Part shown: positions 1-6,135 of the stretch, one piece after another
Numbering within the stretch: position 1 is the first letter of the stretch
Layout of the letters: every line of letters begins with the position of its first letter
From: a virus
Reading direction: 5' to 3' (one strand)
IMG/VR virus record: IMGVR_UViG_3300023082_000259
Coordinates: 1 to 40,479 of that record
Length of the DNA stretch: 40,479 nt
The notes under the pieces: model-generated
Seen by the model: the letters and a program-made list of their open reading frames with translations, nothing else
Database searches by the model: none
Told to the model about the DNA's origin: nothing
Made by a program: the position numbers and the translations under genes

Positions 1-231
1 ATGAGCCGCACCCTCACCGCTCGAGGTGTCAGGACGATGCTCGCTCGTCGCGGCGTCGATCACTCGACACTGACGGTCACCGAGACCGTCAACGCCAACG
101 AGGTACGGATCGAAGGACCGAAGGAAGCACGTCGGGCTGCCACGCACGCGCTCGTGCTGAACTACGAGAACACCGCCCCCGGCATGTCAGTCGCGCCGTA
201 CCCGGAACACGACTTCCTCATCCGCCGCTGA
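1..231 (+). CDS. Small protein of unknown function (76 aa)
   Basis: Not recognised with certainty. The ORF opens with ATG at the first base of the window, so a longer upstream start cannot be excluded. The protein is small, soluble and mixed alpha/beta in appearance, with a basic N-terminal half (LARRGVDHSTLTVTE), a GPKEARRAA stretch near the middle and a short end rich in proline and aromatic residues (VAPYPEHDFL). It has no membrane segment or cysteine motif. It lies in the same orientation as the recombinase at 418, with a GC hairpin between them. In a circular form it would sit between the repressor gene and the integrase. I infer a phage accessory gene; a host flank gene is the alternative. 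Confidence 0.55.
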   Translation: MSRTLTARGVRTMLARRGVDHSTLTVTETVNANEVRIEGPKEARRAATHALVLNYENTAPGMSVAPYPEHDFLIRR

Positions 232-238
232 TGCGCGC

Positions 239-260
239 GGGGTGCGCGGACCGCCACCCC
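239..260 (+). terminator. GC-rich hairpin after the first gene
   Basis: GGGGTG (239-244) pairs with CACCCC (255-260), and an inner GCG/CGC can extend the stem. It begins 8 bases after the stop codon of the 76-aa gene. There is no T-run, so this would be a weak or factor-assisted terminator. A second weak GC hairpin lies near 328-350. The rest of 232-417 shows no gene. Confidence 0.35.
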
Positions 261-399
261 AGCGCCATCCGCAGTCGGTCGAAGACCAGTATCCGACGCC
301 GCCACGCCTTGTGAAATCCACCAATCGCGCCCCCTGACCGGGGTGCGTTCTGGTGTACGCGCGCGCCCGTTACCGCAGGTCAGAGCCCCTTTACAACGC

Positions 400-428
400 T
401 AGACGCCCACCTGAGAGATGAGTAATTT
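400..428 (+). promoter_or_regulatory. Candidate promoter of the plus-strand recombinase
   Basis: TAGACG (400-405) and TAATTT (423-428) are separated by 17 bases, with 7 bases between the -10-like box and ATG at 436. This would give a transcript starting at or very near that ATG, i.e. a leaderless mRNA, which is common in actinobacteria. If correct, translation starts at 436 (MTSPTPTPV) rather than 418. The boxes match the consensus only partly. Confidence 0.35.
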
Positions 429-1380
429 CCGAAGCATGACTTCCCCAACTCCCACACCAGTCCCCGCCCATCCCCCGGGTTCCACAGACTTCGCGATCGT
501 CGACCGCTGGACGACCTGGCTTCGCGGCGAGTCGTACTCCGACAGCATCGTCCGCGACCGGCCCGAGCTCGTCCGCCGCGCAGCCACCCGCCAGGGCATC
601 GCACCGGAGTACCTCACCGTCGACGACGTCCTCGCGTTCCTCGGGAGCTCGAACATCGCCCGCTCCTCGAGGTACACCTACCACGAGTCGCTCAAGGCAT
701 GGTTCCGCTGGCTCGTCGCCGTCGGCGTGCGAGACGACAACCCCATGGAGGACCTCAAGACTCCGAAGCCAGGCCGCCGGGTCGCGCGCTACATCACGAT
801 CGAGCACGTCACCCACCTACTGAACTCTGGAGTCCGATCCCGGACACGCGCGATGGTGCTGCTGATGGGCTACCAAGGGCTGCGGGTGTCCGAGGTCGCG
901 AAGTTCCGCGGTGACGACATCGATCACATCTCGAAGCAGGTTCGCGTGATCGGGAAAGGGGACTCCGAGTGGATCCTGCCGCTGCACCCACTGATCGAGG
1001 AGATGTCGGCCGCGTACGGGCGCGGCTGGTGGTTCCCGCAGTACGGCGCGAACCGTCTCGGCACGACTGGCGGCCACATCCTGTCCGGGTCGGTGACGAC
1101 GACGGTCGGGGGTGCGATGAAGCGCGCTGGTGTCCCTGGTTCGGCGCACTCGCTGCGGCATTGGCACGCGACCGAGATGCTTCGTGCTGGGGTCGACATC
1201 CGTGTGATTCAGCAGCTGATGCGTCACGAGTCGATCGCGACGACGCAGCTGTACACGCACGTCGACGACACGCAGCGTCGTGCGGGGCTGATGCTGCTCC
1301 CGGACGTCACGCAGCCTGCCGTGAAGCCCGGACCCGGCATGAAGGAGTGGAACGGACTCGACGGCAGGCTGGTCGCGTAG
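418..1380 (+). CDS. int: Tyrosine recombinase / phage integrase (XerC/D-like)
   Basis: Site-specific recombinase that would integrate and excise the phage by strand exchange at attachment sites. Numbered from ATG 418 (320 aa), an N-terminal core-binding (SAM-like) domain spans about 25-110 and the catalytic domain about 125-300. All catalytic positions are visible: R156 (GLRVSE), K180, H244 and R247 (HSLRH), H270 (LMRHES) and nucleophile Y279 (TQLYTH). No arm-type N-terminal domain is obvious, so it is a short XerC/D-type enzyme. ATG 418 has a weak GAGAG upstream; ATG 436 fits a leaderless start. It converges with a second recombinase at 1391. Because it is co-oriented with the repressor at the right edge, it is the likelier partner of the tRNA-Gly attachment site; that is inference. 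Confidence 0.88.
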   Translation: MSNFRSMTSPTPTPVPAHPPGSTDFAIVDRWTTWLRGESYSDSIVRDRPELVRRAATRQGIAPEYLTVDDVLAFLGSSNIARSSRYTYHESLKAWFRWLVAVGVRDDNPMEDLKTPKPGRRVARYITIEHVTHLLNSGVRSRTRAMVLLMGYQGLRVSEVAKFRGDDIDHISKQVRVIGKGDSEWILPLHPLIEEMSAAYGRGWWFPQYGANRLGTTGGHILSGSVTTTVGGAMKRAGVPGSAHSLRHWHATEMLRAGVDIRVIQQLMRHESIATTQLYTHVDDTQRRAGLMLLPDVTQPAVKPGPGMKEWNGLDGRLVA

Positions 1381-1390
1381 GACGCAGCTG

Positions 1391-2323
1391 TCAGGCGCCA
1401 CCCATCAGGTAGCCGGCGACCATGTACGAGGCGTGGCGGTCGAGGTTGAGCCGGGCCCGGTCGTACCGCATGGTCGTGCGGGGGTCGGAGTGCCTGGCCG
1501 CGGTCTGCACGTCACGGAGCGGGACGCCGGCGTCGAGCGCCGACGTCACCATCCCGTGGCGGAGCAGGTGGGGCCGGGCGGGCTTCGTGATGCCGCACTG
1601 CTTCGCCAGGCGGCGGACGGCCTTCCTGACGGCGGCACCGGTGTACGGCAGGCCGTTGGACTCGCGGAGGCACAGCACGCCGTGGGTGCGGTCGCCCTTC
1701 GCGCGCATCAGGGCGCGGAGCACCGGCGCCGGGAGCGGGATCGTCGCGGCCTTGTTGCCCTTGCCGACGAGGCGCAGAACGGTGTGGGACCGCTCGATCT
1801 CACCGAAGTCCTCGATCCGGACACCGGTGGCTTCGGAGAGGCGGAGGCCGAGGATGGCCATCAGGACGATCAATGCATGGACGGAGCCCGACTCGGCCTC
1901 AGCAGCCTTGATCATCGCGGTGATCTCCGTGCGGTCGAGACCGATGATCGACGCCTCGTCGCGGTAGTACGCAGGGCGGCGGACGCGACGGGCCGGGTTC
2001 TTCTCGATCAGCCCGTCCTCGTTCGCGAAGTCGTAGTAGCCCATCAGCACGCCGACCTTCGCGTGGATGGTCGACATGTGGTTCTTGCGCTCGTGCTCGC
2101 AGTACCGCATGTACAGCTCGAGGTGCGCGCGGGTGGCGTCGAGCGGGTCGAGCTCGTGCTGTGCGCACCACTCGAAGAAGATCTTGAGCAGGTAGCGGTA
2201 GTTGTCCAGGGTGGCCCCGGAGAACCCGGCCAGGTAGTTCATGGCGGCGAGTTCGTGTCGGGCGATCGGTCCTCGGTGATCTAGCACCGGCATTGCAGTA
2301 GCGTGCAGCACAGCGTTCTCCAT
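1391..2323 (-). CDS. Second tyrosine recombinase
   Basis: A complete second tyrosine recombinase, clearly different from the first. Counted from ATG 2323 (310 aa), the core-binding domain is about 25-110 and the catalytic domain about 130-300. Catalytic residues are R161 (GLRLSE), K188, H252 and R255 (HLLRHG), H278 (ARHSD) and Y287 (MRYDRA). The frame stays open to 2422. ATG 2323 has no good ribosome site, while GTG at 2311 has GGAG about 7 bases upstream, so 2311 may be the real start. It lies beyond the terminator that closes the late operon and therefore needs its own promoter. It could be the phage integrase, an excision or dimer-resolution enzyme, or a resident recombinase of another element. 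Confidence 0.85.
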   Translation of the reverse strand: MENAVLHATAMPVLDHRGPIARHELAAMNYLAGFSGATLDNYRYLLKIFFEWCAQHELDPLDATRAHLELYMRYCEHERKNHMSTIHAKVGVLMGYYDFANEDGLIEKNPARRVRRPAYYRDEASIIGLDRTEITAMIKAAEAESGSVHALIVLMAILGLRLSEATGVRIEDFGEIERSHTVLRLVGKGNKAATIPLPAPVLRALMRAKGDRTHGVLCLRESNGLPYTGAAVRKAVRRLAKQCGITKPARPHLLRHGMVTSALDAGVPLRDVQTAARHSDPRTTMRYDRARLNLDRHASYMVAGYLMGGA

Positions 2324-2445
2324 TCCACGGATGGTGGGCGTCAGAGCCGTTCGGTGTTGGTAGCACCGGGCGGCTCGCCCGTTTGGTCCCTCGACGTTAC
2401 GTCGCGGCCAGGACAGTTTCAAGAGACGTCGTCACAAACGACGAA

Positions 2446-2477
2446 AGCGCCCCACCCCGGTGAAGGGGTGGGGCGCT
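2446..2477 (-). terminator. Intrinsic terminator of the late/lysis operon
   Basis: A perfect 13-bp stem (AGCGCCCCACCCC at 2446-2458 with GGGGTGGGGCGCT at 2465-2477) encloses a 6-base loop. On the minus strand it is followed by TTTCGTCGTTTG, a moderately T-rich tail. It starts 18 bases after the stop codon of the last lysis-region gene (2495) and separates the late operon from the minus-strand recombinase. It is the best terminator in the window. Confidence 0.85.
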
Positions 2478-2494
2478 CTGCTGATGCCGGTCGA

Positions 2495-2896
2495 TCACCG
2501 TCTTCCGGGGTCCTCGATCCGGCCACCCGTGGCGTAGGTGCGGTTCACGAGCAGGCCGTCCGACGGTGCCGAGATAGCGGTGTCTGTCGAGGAGGTCTGC
2601 GTGCGGAGGTATCCGCCGAGCACCAGGGTCAGCAGGCCGATGATGGCTGCGGTCGACTCGTCGCTGATGTCGTACCCGAGGAACACCACGAGCACGATGA
2701 CAGCCTTCGCGAGCCCGACGAGGGCGGCGAGGAGGGTGTCCTTCGCCGCGATCGCGGTGAGCACACCTCCGACCGCGACGGTCAGGGTCGCGAGCACGGC
2801 GGCGGCGTCGTGAGGGAGACCGAAGGTCACGAGCACGAGGATCACCGCCTCGATGACGCCCACGAAGAACGCGGGCTCCTTGCCGAAGATCTTCAC
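2495..2896 (-). CDS. Small membrane protein, holin candidate (133 aa)
   Basis: Starts with GTG 2896, which has AAGGAG 8 bases upstream. The first 85-90 residues contain three to four hydrophobic segments (about 10-27, 32-50, 53-75 and 85-95), followed by a polar tail rich in Ser, Thr and Arg. Length and topology fit a phage holin, which forms holes in the cytoplasmic membrane at the end of infection. It directly follows the lysin gene and is the last gene before the terminator. No specific holin family motif is recognised, and other membrane proteins upstream (4248-5196) compete for the role. Confidence 0.6.
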   Translation of the reverse strand: MKIFGKEPAFFVGVIEAVILVLVTFGLPHDAAAVLATLTVAVGGVLTAIAAKDTLLAALVGLAKAVIVLVVFLGYDISDESTAAIIGLLTLVLGGYLRTQTSSTDTAISAPSDGLLVNRTYATGGRIEDPGRR

Positions 2897-2934
2897 TGTG
2901 TTCTCCTTCGATGGGTGGGTGTGAAGCGATGGGG

Positions 2935-4188
2935 TCAGGCGCGGCGGCCGATGACGGCCTCGACGCCGAAGTGGTCCGTGCCGTAGGGCCAGGCGTGGAC
3001 GTCGATGCGACCGCGCACGCCGTACAGCTCCTCGGAGACGAGGAACCCGTCGATGTAGCGGTATTCCTTCGGCGCGGGGTGCTTGAGCCCGTTGTAGGAG
3101 TTGTGCTCGCCGTGGACGACGTCCTGCCGCAGGTCGGTGAACGGGTCGTGGAGGCCGTGGCGCAGGGCCTCTCTGCGGACACCGGAGCGGGCGTCGCGGA
3201 AGTCGTTGAAGTCCGCGCCGAGCAGGTGCGGCAGCCGGCGGAACGACTTGGTCATGAGCTCGGCCCAGCGGTCCATCTCCTCGATGCGCCGCTGGCCGTA
3301 CTGCTCACCGGAGATGAGGTGCCCGACCGAGGCTGCGATGCGCTCGTCGGTGTTGTCGCGGCGGAACAGCTCGGCGGCGAAGGCGTGCTTGCCGTGGCCG
3401 AGGGAGTAGCCGACGCGGGAGTCGGAGACGTAACCCCAGACGGCCTTGTCGACCCACATGACCTTGCCGCGGTGCTGGCCGACGAGGGCGTAGCGGGACT
3501 CCAGGCGCGACGACAGGCGCGGGCGGAGGACGGAGTAGCACTCCTGCGCGAACAGGATCGACGGGCGGGCGAGGTTGATCTCCTTCGCGACGATCTTCAT
3601 CCGCTTCGCGAAGTCAGCGGGCTTCGCGCCGAGGGTGTTGATCGTGTAGACCTCGGTCGACCAGGCGAGCGCCGGCGCGGGGACGGTCGACGGCTTCGGC
3701 TTGGACGCCGCACCCGATGCCGGGACCGGTGCCGGCTTGGCCTGTGCCTTCGCCCACGCGATGCCCTGCTCCCACGTCCTGCCGGAGAGCGGGCGCGGGC
3801 CGGTGTCCTTGCCGTGGTTCGCGAGACCGTTCAGGTCCTTCTTCACGTCGGTGATCTGGTAGCGCGCCGGCCCGTTGTGCGGGCAGCCCGTGAGCACGCC
3901 GTGGACGTGCGCCATGCCCTTGCGGTTGTCCCAGTTGTACGGCCGCGACCAGGTCGCGTCGGCGCCCATCTGGCGTGCGACCCAGATGTCGTCGCCTCCG
4001 GGGAGGTCGAGGATGTCGAACGCGCCGCCGGTGGAGTGGGTGCCGCCGCTGGCCTTCGCGCCGCCGATCAGCTGGTAGATGCGCAGCGACCCGGTCTTGA
4101 GGATCCCGCGACGCTTGAGCTCGGCCTCGTAGGCGGGGAGCCATTCGATCAGGCATGCGCATGCTGGGTATCCGCGGAATGTGGCCAT
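2935..4188 (-). CDS. Endolysin: M15-type peptidase fused to an EEP (DNase I-like) domain
   Basis: A 417-aa protein with two domains. Residues 1-150 look like an M15-type zinc peptidoglycan peptidase: H51 and D58 in THSTGGAFD and H94/H96 in AHVHGV are the expected zinc and catalytic positions. After a Pro/Ala linker (about 150-175), residues 178-417 match the endonuclease/exonuclease/phosphatase superfamily: N184, Q215-E216 (FAQE), H290 (VGHL), D326 and N328 (ADFND), D380 (YRYID) and D405-H406 (GTDHFG). All metal-binding and catalytic positions are therefore present. AGGAGG stands 5 bases before ATG 4188. The peptidase would cut cell-wall peptides for lysis; the second domain would hydrolyse a phosphodiester or phosphomonoester, substrate unknown. 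No signal peptide is seen, so export needs a holin. Confidence 0.8.
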   Translation of the reverse strand: MATFRGYPACACLIEWLPAYEAELKRRGILKTGSLRIYQLIGGAKASGGTHSTGGAFDILDLPGGDDIWVARQMGADATWSRPYNWDNRKGMAHVHGVLTGCPHNGPARYQITDVKKDLNGLANHGKDTGPRPLSGRTWEQGIAWAKAQAKPAPVPASGAASKPKPSTVPAPALAWSTEVYTINTLGAKPADFAKRMKIVAKEINLARPSILFAQECYSVLRPRLSSRLESRYALVGQHRGKVMWVDKAVWGYVSDSRVGYSLGHGKHAFAAELFRRDNTDERIAASVGHLISGEQYGQRRIEEMDRWAELMTKSFRRLPHLLGADFNDFRDARSGVRREALRHGLHDPFTDLRQDVVHGEHNSYNGLKHPAPKEYRYIDGFLVSEELYGVRGRIDVHAWPYGTDHFGVEAVIGRRA

Positions 4189-4247
4189 GGGTGCCTCCTG
4201 GGCATGACGAGGACCCCGCCGGCGGCAGGGTCAGAGGGTGGGGTGGG

Positions 4248-4532
4248 TCAGGGCAGGCGGTTCAGCCAGCGCCAGGGCGTCCAGAGGGACGTGAGGTAGG
4301 CCGTCAGGAGCAGGGTGGAGATCTTGACGGTGAACGGCAGCGGGAGGTCGCGATCGAGTGCGACACCCGACGAGACCGCGATCCACGCGAATACCGCGAT
4401 CGACAGCGCCGAGCGGAGCCGGTTGTCCGGCCCGTTGCGGTGGCGGTAGTAGAAGTGACGCCACGACAGGGTGCCGGCGATGAGGAACGCCACGGCGACG
4501 TTGACGACCCGGAACAGGGACTCGTCCATCAC
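4248..4532 (-). CDS. Membrane protein of the lysis region (94 aa)
   Basis: Contains about three hydrophobic segments: residues 8-24, a central one near 42-60 (SIAVFAWIAVSSGVAL) and a third near 66-84 (FTVKISTLLLTAYLTSLW), separated by a basic loop (WRHFYYRHRNGPDNR). GTG 4532 overlaps the upstream stop as GTGA, and the next codon, ATG 4529, is an alternative start. Position between the 101-aa membrane protein and the lysin makes it a holin or holin-modulator candidate. The family is not recognised. Confidence 0.6.
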   Translation of the reverse strand: MMDESLFRVVNVAVAFLIAGTLSWRHFYYRHRNGPDNRLRSALSIAVFAWIAVSSGVALDRDLPLPFTVKISTLLLTAYLTSLWTPWRWLNRLP

Positions 4533-4834
4533 GCTGTCTCCTCTGCTGCCTTGGTCAGCGCGACCGGGAACGGTGGCGGCGGTGGCGGCTTGCCCTCGCT
4601 GATGTGCTGCCGCAGCTCGAGGATGTAGTCGTCGCGGATCCGTTCGCGGCGCACGCCGGCGTCGACGCGCTTCTCGAGGATGTCCATGCGGTCGCGGTCG
4701 GAGGCGCGGTCTTCTTGGTACTGGTCGAGGAGGTCGATCTTGTTCTTGCCGCGCTGGGCGAAGTAGCCGCCGGTGCCGAACGCCGCGATGACGGCGACGG
4801 CGAGGGCTACCCAGCCCGGGGGGATGTCGGTCAT
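4529..4834 (-). CDS. Single-pass membrane protein with coiled-coil tail (101 aa)
   Basis: One N-terminal membrane segment (about 8-26, WVALAVAVIAAFGTGGYFA) is followed by a long charged helix (30-80, DLLDQYQEDRASDRDRMDIL) typical of a coiled coil, then a proline run (PPPPPP) near the C-terminus. This layout resembles small actinophage lysis-region proteins and also spanin-like or holin-associated proteins. Start and stop overlap both neighbours by 4 bases, so translation is probably coupled. Function is inferred from location only. Confidence 0.6.
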   Translation of the reverse strand: MTDIPPGWVALAVAVIAAFGTGGYFAQRGKNKIDLLDQYQEDRASDRDRMDILEKRVDAGVRRERIRDDYILELRQHISEGKPPPPPPFPVALTKAAEETA

Positions 4835-5196
4835 TTACGGACGACCCGTCCCTCGGTGATCATCCCGATTCGGTACAGCTGGCCGGCGGTGCCGGAGATG
4901 AAGACGAGCGCGAGTGCCCAGCTGGTGGTGGTCGCTTCGGGTTTGGTGACGGAGGTGACGGCCCAGACGAAGAAGCCGGCGCCGACGAACGCGCATCCCC
5001 AGATCTCGGAGCCGAGCTTGTGGAAGGTGACGCCGATCAGGGAGGCGAGGGCGCCGATGCCGAGCATGCTGGCCCAGAGGTATCCGAGCCCGCCGTTCAG
5101 GCCTCCCTCTTGAACAGAGGGTGGCGTCTGCACGAGTAGCAGAACGCCGGCTCCGATCAGGCATAGGTCGCGCAGCATTCGGGCGAAACGGGTCAC
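4831..5196 (-). CDS. Multi-pass membrane protein of the lysis region (121 aa)
   Basis: GTG 5196 is preceded by AGGAGG at a spacing of 4. About four hydrophobic stretches are visible: 7-24 (LRDLCLIGAGVLLLVQT), 38-56, 65-83 (IWGCAFVGAGFFVWAV) and 90-108. The gene overlaps the next one by 4 bases and is the first of four consecutive lysis-region membrane or lysin genes. Holin, antiholin or an exclusion protein are all possible; no family is recognised. Confidence 0.6.
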   Translation of the reverse strand: MTRFARMLRDLCLIGAGVLLLVQTPPSVQEGGLNGGLGYLWASMLGIGALASLIGVTFHKLGSEIWGCAFVGAGFFVWAVTSVTKPEATTTSWALALVFISGTAGQLYRIGMITEGRVVRK

Positions 5197-5223
5197 CGTG
5201 CCTCCTGGGAGTGGGTACGACGA

Positions 5224-5249
5224 AGCCCCGCCGAGGTCTCGACGGGGCT
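5224..5249. terminator. Hairpin between tail genes and lysis genes
   Basis: AGCCCCGCCGAG (5224-5235) is nearly complementary to CTCGACGGGGCT (5238-5249), with one mismatch. It lies just upstream of the first lysis gene (GTG 5196, minus strand). There is no T-run, so it may be an attenuator or an mRNA-stability hairpin. Confidence 0.4.
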
Positions 5250-5264
5250 GGACTTGGGAAGTGC

Positions 5265-5310
5265 CTGGTCAATCCCAAGTGGATCGGGCTTCGACTTGGG
5301 GATTGACCAG
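5265..5310. repeat. Long inverted repeat, candidate operator or cruciform
   Basis: CTGGTCAATCCCAAGT (5265-5280) and ACTTGGGGATTGACCAG (5294-5310) are reverse complements except for one extra G in the right arm; the spacer is 13 bases. A further partial copy, ACTTGGGAA, occurs at 5252-5260. It lies in the only sizeable non-coding gap of the late region (5197-5384), between the minus-strand lysis genes and a plus-strand small gene. It is a strong potential hairpin on either strand or a protein-binding site. Confidence 0.6.
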
Positions 5311-5348
5311 AGCGGGGGCACTTATGGGGTGGAAGGTGTACGGCTTCA

Positions 5349-5377
5349 TGGACGCAGAGAGGTTGTTGCAATACGGT
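5349..5377 (+). promoter_or_regulatory. Candidate promoter for the 54-aa plus-strand gene
   Basis: TGGACG (5349-5354) and TACGGT (5372-5377) are 17 bases apart and 7 bases separate the second box from ATG 5385. The geometry predicts a leaderless transcript and matches that proposed for the integrase at 436. Confidence 0.35.
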
Positions 5378-5384
5378 GTCTGAC

Positions 5385-5549
5385 ATGAAGCCTGCGCGCC
5401 GCCTGCTGGAACTCACTGAGGAATACAGCGCGTCGCGCTTCGCCCGGGAGCCGCAGCACTCGCAGTACGGCGGGGAGCCCGCGGGCCGCGACCTCGACGA
5501 GATCGCGGACGACTACGAGCAGACCCTCAAGGAACTGCTCAGCCAGTGA
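5385..5549 (+). CDS. Small acidic protein on the opposite strand (54 aa)
   Basis: ATG 5385 opens a 54-codon frame with the GC-rich third positions typical of real genes here. The protein is charged and likely helical: it begins MKPARRLLELTEEYSASRF, has a short Gly/Pro turn, and ends in an acidic helix (DLDEIADDYEQTLKELL). There is no ribosome site, but a leaderless promoter fits. It points against the late operon and overlaps the 3' end of the convergent tail gene at 5539 by 11 bases. A lysogen-expressed (moron-type) gene is the inference; the protein family is not recognised. Confidence 0.5.
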   Translation: MKPARRLLELTEEYSASRFAREPQHSQYGGEPAGRDLDEIADDYEQTLKELLSQ

Positions 5550-6135
5550 GCGACGTCCACTGGAAGTCGTCGAACGTGTGCGCACCGGTGCTGTAGACGA
5601 ACAGGCCCTTGCGGGTCTGCGTAAGGTGCGTGGCGTCTGTCAGGGACAGCGCCAGTGCGCCGTTGACGTAGAGCTTGTGGCTGTCGCCCTGGACGACCAC
5701 GCGGAGCTTGTCGCCCGCTGCGGGGCTGATGCCCGACGTGGTGCCCATGGCCGTGAACGACCCGGTGCCGGTGCGCCGCTTGATGACGTAGGTCGAGGCG
5801 TCGCGGTAGCACACGTAGCCGTTCGAGACGCTCGACGAGCGCCAGAACAGGCCGTCGTTGGCGCTCCCGCTGTGGGTCATTGACAGTTCGCCGTCGAGGT
5901 TGGCGTCGATGATGTACGCGCCGGCCGACTGGGCGTTGACTCCGGTGAGCGCCATCTTGTTCGAGGCGATCGCCATCGCTCCCGAAGCGTTCTCGAGCGC
6001 CCAGGGCAGCCCGCCCACCTCGGTGTTGCCGGGTGCGCCGTCTGCTCGGTTGAAGGAGTCGGCCGCGTAGATCTGGCCGACCTTCTTCGCGGCGGTGTCC
6101 GTGGTGACGAAGTCCGACGTGATGAACCTGCTCAT
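5539..6135 (-). CDS. Tail-associated protein with lectin-like beta-sandwich (198 aa)
   Basis: Residues about 22-195 look like a concanavalin/LamG-type beta-sandwich: FNRADG near the start, LPWALENASGAMAIASNKM, a central SMTHSGSANDGLFWRSS, a VVVQGDSHKLYVNGALAL strand typical of these folds, and the end FDDFQWTSLTG. Such modules at the end of a tail operon usually bind surface carbohydrate. Its start overlaps the stop of the tail-fibre gene by 4 bases (6132-6135), so the two are probably co-translated and may form parts of the same adsorption apparatus. No chaperone or enzymatic motif is visible. Confidence 0.65.
   Translation of the reverse strand: MSRFITSDFVTTDTAAKKVGQIYAADSFNRADGAPGNTEVGGLPWALENASGAMAIASNKMALTGVNAQSAGAYIIDANLDGELSMTHSGSANDGLFWRSSSVSNGYVCYRDASTYVIKRRTGTGSFTAMGTTSGISPAAGDKLRVVVQGDSHKLYVNGALALSLTDATHLTQTRKGLFVYSTGAHTFDDFQWTSLTG

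Noticed and set aside
232-417. Left attachment site matching the tRNA-Gly end
   Set aside because: Compared by eye with the 40417-40479 sequence; no match of useful length was found here or in 1381-2500.
2911-4299. Long plus-strand open frame of 462 codons over the lysin gene
   Set aside because: It is the antisense shadow of the lysin: the minus frame has clear peptidase and EEP motifs, while this frame is a low-complexity run of Val, Arg, Glu and Gly caused by high GC.
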